A DNA stretch of 64,000 bases from Ctenosaura bakeri (taxonomy: Eukaryota > Chordata > Lepidosauria > Squamata > Iguanidae). The notes under the pieces are model-generated. The model had not been told where the DNA came from, did no database searches, and saw only the letters and a list, made by a program, of their open reading frames with translations. Below are positions 35,853 to 48,540 of this stretch, piece after piece (within the stretch, counting starts at the first letter, position 1; every line of letters begins with the position of its first letter). Position numbers and translations under genes: made by a program. The stretch spans positions 791,398-855,397 of the forward strand of contig CAOLHI010000147.1 of assembly GCA_948474755.1 (NCBI GenBank), given 5' to 3'.

Positions 35853-38735
35853 CTAGTCTCTAGAACAGTAGAAAACAAGTTCGCTCCATCTTCTACATGA
35901 CTTCTACTTCAGGTATTTCAACTGGAATCTCTCCTCCCTAATTGTTCCATACCTCTGTGCTTTACATCCTTGCTATCAAGGTAGCCAGGCATATGAGCCT
36001 TCCTCCTTCTCTTCCCACTGCTCAAACTCAGTCAGACTGAGTCAGATGGTCAGACTCCCATTCTCATTTCACAAAAAATGAGTGAATTAACACAGGTAAT
36101 TAACAAGTTTCAGAGTTATCTATTTAGAAAAATTAGGTATTTTTAGCTCTAACAGAATATACTCCTACATGGAAAAAAAACCCCCAAAACATTACAGCTA
36201 CCATCCAAGACTACATGGCTTTTCCATTCCACATGTATGAGCCAGGAAGGCACTATTGATCATGGTTCTCTGTGATATTGGTGCCTGTGCTACGAGTGAG
36301 CATGCATGTGACAGCTTTGCTTTCTCCCTTAAGGAAATGCAAAACATCTGAAGTAGCCTTGGAATCAGTTCATTCAAAGACAGAAGACAAACATCACAGT
36401 GTATATATCCTGTTTCCAATCAAGCTAAAGAAAAGTGTTGCAGATGTATATGCCTAACCACATCTTTACTTGGTGAATAATTCTAAGATGAAAAATAAAC
36501 TCCAGAAAATTGTAAGCAGATTTGTGAACGTAAAAAAGAAGCTAAATAATCCAACCATTTATTTCATACATACTATTATCCTAAGCATATACAAAGGAGA
36601 AAGAGGAATTACTGAATGCATGAACTCATAGGCAGAATAATAGGATGAGGTTATGCAAAGGAAACTGCAGTCTAAATATCAGGAAAATTTTCCCATAAGC
36701 ATGGTTTGTACCCTGTAAGTCTATCTCCCAAGGGAAGGAGTTGAGATCTGCTTATTTCAGCTATTTAAAAATTGAACAGACATGCAAATATAAAGCAATT
36801 AATCATATTTCATTGAAATGTAAGACTGTCCTTTTTTTTTTCATTTTAAAGTATATTTAAAATGTCTGTAGACTTTTTTGCAGCACATCTACATTTTAAA
36901 ATCCCAACAGGACATTTTTGGTAAATGTACAGTCCAAATATTACCCTTTCTGGTGCTCCCGTCAGGTTCCTATTTCAAAGAAGATGTTATAGTCATGAAC
37001 AAAGTTGCAAAACTGGGACTACCCAAAAGGATCACAGGGGGCTGGAGAATTTCCAATCATTTATAAAAGGACAGACTAAGAGAAAAGTGGACAGAAGGCA
37101 GATTATGATCTACTGGGATATCTCTGAGTGATTTTCAATAGATCTTCAAGCATCTCAAATCACAGGAATTTAATAACCACTACAATGGAATGACATGCAC
37201 ATTTGTTCCTAATTACTTTACTGAAATTAAGAAAGCTTGACAAAACTGATAGTAGTTTTTTTAAAAAAATGGGAAAGATAAGTTCTGTGAAATTTTGGTA
37301 CCTTAAGCAAAACACATTTTTGGGCCCATGATTCTTCTGCAGCTGGCTTGGGTTTGTGTACTTTGGAATTCAAGCAAGAATCAGAGTAATACCTCACAAA
37401 CCTAATGCCTCCCCACTCCAAGACTAACAAATTGGGAGCATGAGAGTTTGTAAAATTATATTTGAGTAGAGAACGCAGAAAGGGAATCTTTTCTTTGGGC
37501 TCCTCCAGACAGCCAGTAATCCCAGTAAATATTGGGCTATTATGTTCCTGGATTGCATGTCTTGTAGCAGTTTCTCACACTCCTGCATTTAGTCATGCCT
37601 TAAATATTCTAGAGTTTCATGTCCTCCTGGAGGTGTGGTGAACAGTTGTGTGTGTGCTTTCCTCCTCTACAATGCACCAGGACATCAGTGGGATGCCCTG
37701 AGATATAGGCAGAATGAAGAGGAGGGATCCCCACACGGGAAGTTACCCCTGTTAATATTGGGATTGCTTCTAAAAGCTGTGGCTGGTCCCAGAAGTTATT
37801 GGGGAATTAACCAGGATAGATGATGTGTCATTTGATTATTCAAAAACCCCTTGATCTATATAGGTACAACTCTCAATGATCTTCATCAGTCTGGATGAGC
37901 CCTCCCTTTCTCATTATACTTAATTTGGGAGTTATCCAATGAAATAAATCAGCAAAAGGAAATGTGTGGCTGTTCTTGGAGAACAATGGCAAGAAAAAGC
38001 TGATCATTCATTCATTCATACCCTGCTTTTCCTCCAAGAAGTTCAACCACTCTACAACACAGATTAGGGTGAAAAAGACTGACTAATCCAAGCTCAACCA
38101 GTGCATTTTGTGAATAGTGGAGATTCAATCCACTACATATCCTTTCAAGCCCTTCATTTGGGCTTCATGGAGCCATCCACTGGCCAACTGTGAGAAACAA
38201 GCTCCTGGATTAGGTAAACAGCCTTCGCAACCAGAGTCAACTTTGGGGAGTTATGGATATGCCATGCTGGCAGGAGATGATGGGAAATGTAGCCCTAGGT
38301 TGGTAAAATCAGAATCAGACCTTTGATCTGATTTGGAAAACTTTTTTTCACATTGACTCAAAATAAAATAGTCCATGACTTGTGGTAAATGTAACAGTTT
38401 AAAGTAGTAACTCTTTGAACACTGGTCAAGTTGGCAAAGGATTCTGGGAGCCGAAGTCTAACAAGTGCTTAGGACTCATGTTTGTGAACCATTGTTCTAA
38501 ATGGTTCTGACAGGACAAAATAGCAACCACGCCCAGATTTAGGAAACAAAAGGGTAAAGTGCTTGAGCATTCTAAGGAGAATTTGAAATGCTGTGTGTTT
38601 TCTGAAACAGGACAGTAACTGTGTATTATTTACAGAGAATATTCAAAGGTGCTGTAATATTCCCTCATTCAAACATTTCTCATAATGAGTATTCCACATT
38701 TTGGGTCACCGAATCCATTAACTTACCCTTTGTCT
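35853..38735. other. Unassigned intronic sequence
   Basis: Unique-looking. 37490-37810 has several phrases (cacacgggaagttacccctg, cagccagtaatcccag) that may be an old DNA transposon, but no ends were found. No exon recognised. Confidence 0.4.
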
Positions 38736-38747
38736 ATTTGTTACATA

Positions 38748-38921
38748 TTGTTGTTTCATTGTGCTCCTTCAAGTCTTTTCTGACTTATGACAACCCTAAG
38801 GTGAACCTATCACAGGGCCTTCTGGAGCTGAGAGTATGTGATAAATCCAAGGTTACCTAGTAGGATTCCAAGGCTGAGCGGAGAACCAAACCCTGGTCTC
38901 CAGGGTCATAATCTGACTCTC
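38748..38921 (-). mobile_element. Sauria-type SINE with perfect 12-bp target duplication
   Basis: The plus strand starts ttgttgtttcattgtgctcc and ends at gggtcataatctgactctc. Flanks are atttgttacata at 38736-38747 and again at 38922-38933, identical. The head lacks its last 20 or so bases relative to other copies. Confidence 0.93.
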
Positions 38922-38933
38922 ATTTGTTACATA

Positions 38934-41214
38934 CATATCCTGCCTTTTCTACAGTGTGCAAATATGGCTCTCACCCTCCCTATTTTCATATGGCCAATGG
39001 TTAAGAATGATGGGATCTAGTGTCCAGGTGGATAACTACACATTTTTTTCACATTATCATTATGTGCTAACTGTTGTGCTAAGATGTGTTGAACCATTTA
39101 CAACAGAGATTAGAGCCTGGACATTTTATATATGCATGTATGTACATACGTATTTATTTATTTTGAGTACAACATCCAGAATTTCCCCTCTGGCATTACT
39201 GCTTGGCTGGATGTCTGAGGGATTCTAGGAGTTGTAGTGTTTAAAAAACAAAACAGAACATATTTCTTAGCACTGAAAGAGACATTGGGAAGACCCTGCT
39301 GTAGCTGACAAGGGAAGCTTATTAACAAGAATGAAGAGAAACCAAATCACTGTGCTTTTCTGCTGATTCTGCAAAGTAGTGATGATAAGGAGAACAGACT
39401 TCAGAAATCACTAGTCATAAAGCTCAAATGCAAAGCCCTGTGCTTGGTAATGGAATGGGGGAGGGAAAATTGCCACTCCAAGCTCAGTCAGCTGGGACTG
39501 CAAACTTGTAATATACTCACATTTTACATGCATCCCTAAGGAAGAACCTCTACAAGAAGTCGGTGGAAAAGAAAGTCAATTACACTCATTTTAAAGAGGT
39601 CTGTTTTGGTGGTCAGTGAGGGAAAGCTTGCATAAGTTTTTCAACATACCAGATCTGACTAAGGTCCCAAGCCTTCCTCCACCGTCAATTACAGGCGCAC
39701 ATGAAAGCTACTAGAATGATCTTTCCCTTACGGTTTTCAGAGTCCTAAGATGAGCACTGGGCTGTCATGAATTGTCAGAGACAGAACTAGATAATAAGCA
39801 TTGATAATTCAGTAGCTGATAGACGGAGTGGGGCGAGAGAATGTCAGATGAGTATATACAGGAAAATGGAACACAGAGATAATTTTCTCTGGGACCAATT
39901 AATGTTATTCAAGTTTGCATACTCTTAATCAGAAATATGTTATAATTTTTCTCATTACAGGGCAGCAGAAGGGGAATCTTTGATAACGAAAGTTGACAGG
40001 ACATTTTTTGTTTTGTTTTTTAAATAAATAAACAGTATCTAAGCTACAGCAAAATATAATTACTTAGGTGGGTACTAATCCCAGGAACTACATGAATCTG
40101 GGCTATAAATATTTAAGGTACGTTCCAGGGCCTTGTTTTCTGAGCTAGATTATTGAGTTTCCCTCTGTGTGGTGCCAAAAGAAAAGAAGGCAGCATCCCA
40201 GTGTTGTTCTCATGGCCTTTTCCATGCTTTGCTTTCCATCTTTTCATCTGTATCACCAACAACATCTGTTAAACATTAAATAGTTACCCTAGAACATTTA
40301 AACACAATATAGACATTCAATAGTAATCTTCAGAACCTCACCTAAGGGGACGCGTAAAGAATGTCTAAAGATATAAAGATGTGCCAGTTTGGCTTTCACT
40401 TGCATGTGAATTTTTTAAACCTCAAGTTTAAAAGTCAAGTCTGAATTTTAAAAAAATGGAGGTTGGGTACATTCTACCAAAAAAAACAAAACCAAAAAAC
40501 AATCCTATTCTCCTCTGTCTGCTGGCAGATTTCAACAGGCACAGCTACTTCTAGTATGAAGAGGACCATGTTGTACCTGCCTGCCACACTGCATGTAAAA
40601 ATGAAGACCCTATTAGAAGAAAGATGTGACAATCCGAAGACAGTCCCACATAGCCTTATATGTGTGACTGGAAAGCAGCAGAAGGGCTTGCGACGCACAG
40701 TAAATTATGCTGGACTGGATGCACAAATAGCCAGATGACGAATGGGGCAGCTTCCTATACGGATGGAAAGAATATTCTCTGTTTTCTTTCTGAAAAATAT
40801 GTTCCTGAAAACTAGGGAATAGCCATGGAATCATAATGCTATAACTATATAGTGTGAAAAAGACTTAGATTTAAAAAGTGACTTACTGACCCTAGAGGAT
40901 TCCACAAGAGACTAATTACCCTCTTTTTTCCCAGAAAAAGGATGTGGAAGCTCAGGGGTTTGGGGCCCACAAAAAAGTACTGGAGCCACATATGGTCCTA
41001 AAGTTATACTCTGTTTTCTCTGGCATTCATGAACCTTGAAATTATGTCCACTTTCAAAATTATCCCCACCTTCCCCCACTGTAGAAGAAACATATCCTCC
41101 AACATTTCGCAGATGAAAACAGGGACATGTGTGGCCAAGCAAACATCAATATGTTGGTCAGACTATGTAGCAGTTTGATCTTGCCTGAGTCTACAGAAAA
41201 GGCCAAGATTCTAT
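38934..41214. other. Unassigned intronic sequence with MITE traces
   Basis: 39170-39245 has arms of a palindromic MITE (tctgagggattctaggagtt). 40826-40866 is a remnant of the 16706 MITE family (catggaatcataatgctata). No gene recognised. Confidence 0.42.
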
Positions 41215-41395
41215 GACCATTTCTGCACTAGACAGTTGTAGCGCTATTATTCCACTTTCAACATCCTATGGAATCCTGGGGTTTGCAGTTTAGGGAGGAG
41301 CCTTTGAGGCCCCTCCCTAAGCTGCAAATCCCAAAGTTCCATAAGATGTTGAAAGTGGAATAATAGCGCTATAACTGTCCAGTGCAGAAATGCCC
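41215..41395. mobile_element. Palindromic MITE, same family as 16706
   Basis: Arms of about 80 bases: gaccatttctgcactagac, the ttgtagcgctattattccac block and ggaatcctggggtttgcagt, each with its complement on the right side. Flanked by TAT and TAC. 181 bp, folding end to end into one long hairpin. Confidence 0.88.
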
Positions 41396-44300
41396 TACCT
41401 CATCCTCTCCTTTACCCCCTTCTGAATTAACTGGAGTGCAAACTACTTTCACACTTTGCACTCAGTTTGCAGCAACTGAAGTAAGACGAGGACAAAGGGG
41501 GAAAGTGGGAGGAGGAGATAAAAACTGCAACATCTTAAAAATCACTTGAAAAAGTTGTGACAGCAGAGGATTACAGGAAACCCCATCTTTTGATTCCCCT
41601 TTATCTGACAACTTGAATTTAGGACAAGTTCCATTAATTCTGTTAGAATATAGACAAGACCTACAACTTCAATCATTATAGTGTTAATTGTGTATGAGTG
41701 AGATAGAGAGGACCTCCAGCTATTAATATTATTTGAAGCAGCTGTGAAGCCTCCATAAGAGTAGCGTTTTCTTTAATGAGCTTATCTGCTGCTACTGTTG
41801 CCGTTTGTCCTTGTATAGGACCCTGTATGATCCTGCTTTATTTTGGTATTTTGTAGTTTGATTTATTTTGTATTTTTCTATTTCTATTTGCCTATATCGC
41901 TCATGTTCATTTTAACCTTTTTGACTATGTTTTTACTTTTGTATATTGTCTTCATATAAATACCTATGTTTGCTATTTTTTCCTTTTAAATAGAATAGAC
42001 AAAATAATTATTTTTATTATCCATTTGTCTTCTCAATTTCTATTTTATAACATAGGTTTCGTTCCTTTATCAGTTCTTCTTGCCTACAGAGGCTCATTTG
42101 GAACTGCTCACATGCACATGCTGCTTGCATAGTGAGCTAGACGTAGGGAGGGCACTAAGCCAACTGAGAGACAGCAAGAAGTGCATGCAGGGTTAGTCCC
42201 AAGTGAGCCTCCGTAAGTCCTTCGTGCTCCCTACACTACAGTACATGGGTTCTGCCTTTCAACCAATTCCATTTTCTGGCTGTGCTCTTGTCTATAACCT
42301 GTCACTAAGTTGGGGAAGCTCGCCCCAACAAACTGAGACAGCTGGTATAGAAAACAGCCTCCATCATCTATCCCAGTTGTTACCTTATAGTTGCTTTCAT
42401 TCTAATTTTAATTTTAATTGTATTTTGACAGGGGTGGAAAAGGCTGAACAAATGTGTGTGATTATTCATAGGGATGTGCTGTAAGGCCCTAACTATAGCA
42501 AGGGTTTTTTGTTTTGTTTTTGTAAAGTTCTTCTATGGAGGAGATTGGGTATTTAGAGGCTCCCCTAAAGCTGAGGCACTACTACAGTTCAGTTAACTCT
42601 TATGTAAATTCAGCACTGACTCTTAGTCAAAACTGAGTGCAGCACTCAAGTCAAGTGAGTAACAAATCCTTCAGTAATTCCATTAGAGTTTGTTTTTTTT
42701 TAAAGCAAAGCACACACAAAGATGTTAACCCCTTATCTTCAATATAGAAACTGCATCACAGCACAACACATTTTCACATGGTTTCCACAATGCTTTGAGT
42801 CAAAGAACTCTTTAAACTCAGAGTCATGCCCTACTTCCTTCAGACATTGTCAGTCTTTGTAGGGACAGATCAAAGTCCCATATACAGTCAAGCCAATTCC
42901 ATTTTCCAAAGCCTTTTTTTTAAAGCTAGTCTTAGTCACATGACAGACAGCATGGCTGATTGCCCATAATCTTTCTCCACCACCAAGAGTCTGCCAACAT
43001 TTGTCATCTCCTCCTCTCTCACTATCTCTGGTGGCCAAGCAGCAAACAGCAGTTTTAATTATTATTGTATTTAAAAACAAACACACGCACACACCAAACA
43101 AGACCCTAAAGAACAATATGGAAAAATACAATAAAATGTAAACTGAAATTGGGGTGGGCAGCAAAAAGGGGGAAAGTGATGTAATTTAATAGGTTTAGAA
43201 AGGGAAATAAGAATAAGTGAAGTGAGGTGTCTCTAGAGAGTGGAAGGAATGCCTTTAATAGCCTATAAGGCTTTACAGAAACATTGCTTTTGCTTGCCAG
43301 GTGCTTGATATTAAAGAAAGGAAAACATTTTTAATCCCACTTTGGGTTGTTTTAATCAGATGTGTGTGTGTCTGTATGTATAAATGTGAGTCAAGTAAGG
43401 CAGTGCACTTTAAAACTTTGCAGGAAGAAAGTTAACATGTAATTGGCGCAGGCAAGAGGAAATTTCAAATTAAATAGTGGAGACATTGATGAGCTTGGGA
43501 ATATGGTGGGAGGGGAGGTGACTGTAGTGTACCTTGGTTGTTGTTGTTTTTATCCTGAAGATACACAATGTTGCCAAATCTAGGACTTAGTTCACCACTG
43601 TCAAAGTGAAGCCACACACACTCACAGGATTTAATGTGGCATGAATTCAGCGTAAGCTTTTCATTTCCACAGGGACATTTCAGATGCATTTGCTGTCCAA
43701 GATCATGCTAAATATATTTAAGATATATGGTATATTCATTTGCTAGGCTTTAGGCATAAAGCACTGTTGAGGCTGGCTCTCAGGAGTAATCTTTTAAAAA
43801 TAAAACCATAGCAAATTTGGATCTGTTTTGCAGGAAGAGAGAGTCACATAACAATATAAACTGATCTTGTTCTATGGTCTCCATCAATGGGATTACTTGA
43901 AAATAAATGTGGAAAGGTGAGGTTTAGCAAAAGGTTAACAAAGCAGAGTTTATATGCTTGCTCTTTCCAGAGATGCTGCTTTAAAGCAATTGTGCTGAAC
44001 TGGTATAGCACTGCCTGCATTGACAATCTGGCTGATGGCATAAAGTATTATTAATTGAACAAATTGACATTAAAAGGGAGTGAAGAAAAAGAAAAATTAC
44101 TTCAAAGGCACATGAATGGCAATCAGAAAACTGTAGATGAGGCCCACAGGACAACTTAATATATACCCACACCATATGTGAAACACATATATTGGAGAAT
44201 TCTTATGCACCCAGATTTGATTTTAAAACCTGTTTAGAAACATGTAAGTGAATTTCTATGACATTTTTATGAGCAACACTAAAATTGCCCTTTAGTCTGT

Positions 44301-45761
44301 AATGCATCACTTCTAAATATTATTAATGCAACAGAGAAACTAGACAGGTGACATTTTTAAATCATACCCTTCCATTAGTCATTTTACAATTACAGTTATC
44401 CCTGCAGAATTCTAACCAATGTTGCTTTTTCATTGGATTCACAAACGTATGAAATGCAATAAAACAAAAAGTAAGCATTATTTCTGAATATGCCCTATGT
44501 CTAATTAGCAAATTGTAAACTCAGAGCTAAATATTTCTTGCAGATCATTTTGAATTTGTAAAGTCATACAGCTACATCAAATCACTTTGCTTGAAGGAAT
44601 TAGTTATTACTTTACACTTGGGCACAAAACAGTGTGGGTAACAAGAAAACCAAAAGGAATATGAAATTTGTAACAGTATTGAACTATTGATCATTACTCT
44701 TTGCAATCTTTATAAGAAATAATGCCTTGTGGACAGATTGATATCTTCACTCTACAACAGAAGATGGAATGCAGAAAGGAAAAATTCCTACTGGTGCAAG
44801 TGGAAAATGTGTGGCCTACCCTAGCTATCATAGCAAATTGTAAGCAATGATGGGTGTTATCATCCAACAACATCTGGAAGGCCCTACATCCTTTATCAGA
44901 ACCAGATATGTGGATGCGTTCTATTTTCAGAACATCTACTTTGGGACAGATGACCTTAAATTAGCAACAAAAAGATGCAAGTCCTTACGAGAAAGAAGCT
45001 TCCACCATTGTGCTGGCTGACAATGAAATCTGAACCACCTCAGTCCCACTGATAGGTAAAGAAGGATGACCAACTTGCAGTAGGGAGAGCATGTGGCATT
45101 CCCAGAACAGAAAGTGGCAGGACTATAATTATGGTTCTGATACAGAGTTAGGTCACTACTTTCTGTTTGCTTCTCTAATGAAATCTATTGCTAGACTAGA
45201 AGGCAACACCACCTTCTACTGCAGAAATTCAGTACAGTGCACCTTCAGAAAACAAATAAGAAAAACCTTCTTGTTTACTGAAGTCTCCAATATGGAGTAC
45301 CAGTATGTTCAAAGGCAAAGCTACCTTCTGATGTAGAATAGAGCATGGTAATTCTGCAGCTCCTTCCAAGGAAACAAATACAGCCATATTGTACTGTACA
45401 CTACAATACAGCCAACTATAAAAACATCTTAGTGAATTTGGTCAGGGATAGCCCTGCCATCAAGAAAAGTGAGGTGGCTTCCTCAGGCAGCAGAGGGTGG
45501 GAGGAAGCAGTAGCAGCCACGCAATTGTCATAAATTTTCTGGCTGTTCCCCTCTGTAGGAGGACAGTGGTGCCTGCCATACAAAGTTGCACTGTACCCCT
45601 GAAATGAGTGTGAAGTCTTGTTTATTACTTTACTGGCATTGAAGTAAGATTCAATTGACAAGCCAATCCACTTTTGTACATGTGTAGGTGTGGGATCCAT
45701 TTTATCCTGTGGTGTACAGAGCAAAATGTCTCAGGCTGACCTTGCATTTGCATTTGTTCAA
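41396..45761. other. Unassigned intron downstream of the ATP8A2-like exon
   Basis: AT-rich and unique-looking. 44220-44620 is low in repeats, with gtctaattagcaaattgtaa. It could hold conserved non-coding DNA, but this cannot be shown here. A hAT-like trace (tccaacaacatctggaagg) lies near 44863-44881. No second exon was recognised. Confidence 0.45.
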
Positions 45762-45880
45762 GAGCAAGGAAGGACAACAGTGGCTTTCTAGACTTTGTTG
45801 GACAGGACTAATGAGACCTGTAGGCCAAAAACAACTATGGAATGCAGTAGCACAGTCAGTTGCCCATCCTTATTCTACAG
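45762..45880. repeat. hAT-like MITE remnant close to the exon
   Basis: tttctagactttgttggaca and, later, ctgtaggccaaaaacaacta resemble decayed arms of the hAT MITE family. It ends about 40 bases before the donor site of the ATP8A2-like exon. Confidence 0.4.
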
Positions 45881-45922
45881 CATGGTGCCTACTTCCTACA
45901 GAAAGATCATGAGATTTCTTAC

Positions 45923-46095
45923 CTGCAGCAGATGACAGCTTTGCATGATAGTGCTAGGTCCAGAAATGACTGCCGGACTTCAAAGGAAAGGGCATACTTC
46001 AGAGTATGGCCATCGATAATCAATGCAATATCATTTTCTTTGCCCAGTGAGTCTCCCAGATTTGTACAGTGCTGGGTCAATGCGGCTCTTGTTGC
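45923..46095 (-). CDS. ATP8A2: Internal coding exon of an ATP8A2-like P4-ATPase (phospholipid flippase)
   Basis: Read on the minus strand, this 173-base segment is open throughout. It is preceded by an acceptor (ctttag, ending at 46096) and followed by a donor (gtaag, starting at 45922). It starts in phase 0 and ends two bases into a codon, giving 57 codons plus AG. The peptide includes [36 protein letters not shown] and [13 protein letters not shown]. In class-1 P4-ATPases this stretch lies in the P domain between the TGDK and GDGxND motifs. From memory, [14 protein letters not shown] fits ATP8A2 better than ATP8A1, which has Lys and Thr/Phe-Gly changes there. The family flips phosphatidylserine and phosphatidylethanolamine to the cytosolic leaflet together with a CDC50 subunit, and ATP8A2 acts mainly in neurons and photoreceptors. 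No stop, frameshift or loss of a splice site is visible. The upstream and downstream exons were not found. Family assignment is near certain; paralogue choice is likely. Confidence 0.95.
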
Positions 46096-46536
46096 CTAAA
46101 GGATGCACATTGAGATGGAGGGAAACAGAACAGGACACTTTATCATCACTTCACCATCTCCATAAACTATGAATATACAAATTGCCAGAATCCAAGCAAG
46201 TAAGCCTTGGTGATGTTTCCTGATGTTCTCAATATTTGCTGTTCTGCAAACCTCTCATTATAAGATATCAGCAAACTGGCCATTAGATTGCAATGTAAGA
46301 TTGCTTCCTCATACCCTCCAAGTGTCCCAATTTGTCAAGGACAGACTTAATTAATCCTTTGTCATCCCACTTTTTCAGCTGCTTTTAAAATGCCCCAGTT
46401 TCTCTCTCCTCCTGCCACTTCCCCCTCTTGTCTCCAGCTTACTTCAATTGCTGCAAACTGAGATCAAAGTGCAAAAGTGATTTGCACTCAACTCAGTTGT
46501 GAAGGAGAGGAGGAGGCACAATGTAGCCCTCCCAAG
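46096..46536. other. Intron immediately upstream of the ATP8A2-like exon, no feature recognised
   Basis: This is the 3' end of the preceding intron on the minus strand. It ends in a modest pyrimidine run and the TAG acceptor. The rest is unique-looking AT-rich sequence without a recognisable repeat or coding segment. Confidence 0.5.
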
Positions 46537-46738
46537 TTGTTGTTGTGTGCCTTCCAGTCCTTTCCAATGTGTGGTGACCCTAAGGTTCACAGGATTTTCT
46601 TGGCAAGATTTACTCTGAGGCGGATAGAGTGTGACTTGCCCAAGGTCACCCAGTGGGTTTCCATGGCTGGAGGAGGGGATTCCAACCCTCATCTCCAAGT
46701 CTTGTAGTCCAATGGCCAAACCACTATAGCACACGGTA
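46537..46738 (-). mobile_element. Sauria-type SINE
   Basis: Starts gttgttgtgtgccttccag, with a centre cttgcccaaggtcacccagt and an end caaaccactatagcacacgg. Full length. It lies in the intron about 440 bases upstream of the ATP8A2-like exon. Confidence 0.9.
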
Positions 46739-47039
46739 GGCTTAGGTAAAAACAAACTGCTACAGCCTCTCCTAGCTTATCTGTTCTTCCTCAGTAACTT
46801 TCACCATCCTGACCCACATTCTGATGTTGTTTGGGCACATGTGAAATGTTGGAGGGTGTGCTTTCTTCTCTGACACACAAAAAGTTATGTTTTGTCCTGT
46901 TTCATTAAAGAGAGAGGAACATTTTTAGAAAGTAAGGAAACAATTTGACTTTCAGATTGGGGGTACAATGCACCATCTATGCATCATTCTTTGCTCACTC
47001 CAGCTTCAGAATCAGTGTGCATCCCTACTGTTGTAAGTC
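46739..47039. other. Unassigned intronic sequence
   Basis: No feature recognised. Confidence 0.4.
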
Positions 47040-47165
47040 AAAGCTTAGAAAATCTGGGACTACAACTCCCAGAAGCTCCCCAGAAAGCATTTGCAAAGAT
47101 CTAGAGATCATGCTGGCTGGGAGATTCTGGGCACTGTAATCCAAATAAGCAAGTTTTCCCAGCTT
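47040..47165. repeat. Palindromic MITE
   Basis: Left arm aaatctgggactacaactcc, right arm gggagattctgggcactgta. A short 126-bp copy of the family at 22436 and 31706. Confidence 0.55.
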
Positions 47166-47789
47166 TGATAACATTACTTCTGTGTTCACATCGAAGTAAT
47201 TTTGGAAGTTACTCATTGGCATAATTGACTACATACTGTTGCTGAGATCCTACATCACTGCATAGCTCCACACACAAAGTTCCACTTCTTCCCAGTACAC
47301 ATCGGCTGTCAAGCCCCAAGAGGGTCTTTGTTGCTGTAGGCTACCGATTGAGAAGGAAAGTGGAGAAGTGATTCAGGCCATGAAGAAGTAGCTAGTCTCA
47401 GCTCAGTTGTGGGGGGAAGAAATGAGGGTACATTCTCAAATGGAGTGCACATGCATTTTCCTTCCTCCAAGATCTCAGAGGAGCTGAGACCATCTTCATG
47501 GTCTGAATGGCTTCCTCCCTCCCTCTCCTCCCCACCAGTAAGTAATAGCAGCAGGGGTCCCTCCTGGCAGCTGCTGGGAGGTGGGAAGTTTTTGGACAGG
47601 GTGCAAGGGAAAGTCAGTAATGGGACTTACAGGCATGGAAGCCATTAAAAGGATGCTGCCCAGTGTCTCCATAGCAAGACTAGAGACTGCATACACAAGT
47701 TGTGGAGTTTGCCCCAGATTTTATGTTCAGCATATGCACAGAGTGAGAGAGACAGACTGTTAAACCAAAAGAGTTTTAGTTAGATTATG
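47166..47789. other. Unassigned intronic sequence
   Basis: GC-richer at 47500-47620. The frames there run in both strands without recognisable protein. No feature. Confidence 0.42.
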
Positions 47790-48135
47790 TAAAATATTAC
47801 AAAAGCTGGTAGGGAGGAGCTTAAATTTGGTTCCTTCAGTGCTGACTTTTAAATGGGGCATGAAAACCAATTTATTTTGAGCCGGTTTTCATTAAGATGT
47901 TGAACTTTTAAATGTTTTATGCTGTTGGTGATGGTGGTTTTAAGCTGTTGGTTTTAAAATAGCTCTTATGAGGTGCTTAAATTAATAGGAGTATGATCCT
48001 GACTTCTGACATGTCTGACTACTATTCTAACTTTTGATTTATTTTATGACAATTATGATTTTATCCACTTAATGTCAGCTGCCTCAAGGGGATGTCACCA
48101 TAAAAAAGCAGCCTAGAAATATTTAAACTACAAAC
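47790..48135 (+). mobile_element. L2 LINE 3' fragment
   Basis: Decayed ORF end, then a T-rich 3' UTR (gctgttggttttaaaatagc) and a terminal run gcagcctagaaatatttaaa with an ACAA-like tail. Fits the L2 3' end layout. Confidence 0.5.
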
Positions 48136-48189
48136 AAACAAGTATCCTATTGCAACCTGGTTTGCTCCTATGCAAGATTCCAGGTACCC

Positions 48190-48290
48190 ATGCCAGGATT
48201 TCATGGAAATTTCAGCCTACCAACAACTAGAAGGCTACCAGTTCCCCAAATGATAAGTCAGAAATGACTTGGAGGCACACAATAAATTCT
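48190..48290 (+). mobile_element. SINE fragment, middle and tail
   Basis: gataagtcagaaatgacttg followed by gaggcacacaa is the Bov-B-like tail. The head is missing. Confidence 0.65.
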
Positions 48291-48344
48291 ACAATCTGCT
48301 GGCTTCAGTACTACATGCTTTTTAACTGCTAGCAACAATCTTGT

Positions 48345-48540
48345 TATGTGCCTTCAGATTGTCTTTGACTTAAGTCAACCCTATCCTAGAATTTTTTTTG
48401 AATGATTTATTCAGGAGGTTTGTCATTGTCTTCCTCTGAGAGAATGATTGACGCATGATCGACCAGTGGGTTTTCATGACTGAGAGGGAATTTGAACCCT
48501 GGAATTCTAGTTGAACACTCATACCACTATACCAGTGCTT
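48345..48540 (-). mobile_element. Sauria-type SINE, decayed
   Basis: Tail end gttatgtgccttcagattgt, centre tgtcattgtcttcctctgag and gaccagtgggttttcatgac, head end cataccactataccagtgct. Orientation is opposite to the fragment just before it. Confidence 0.82.
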
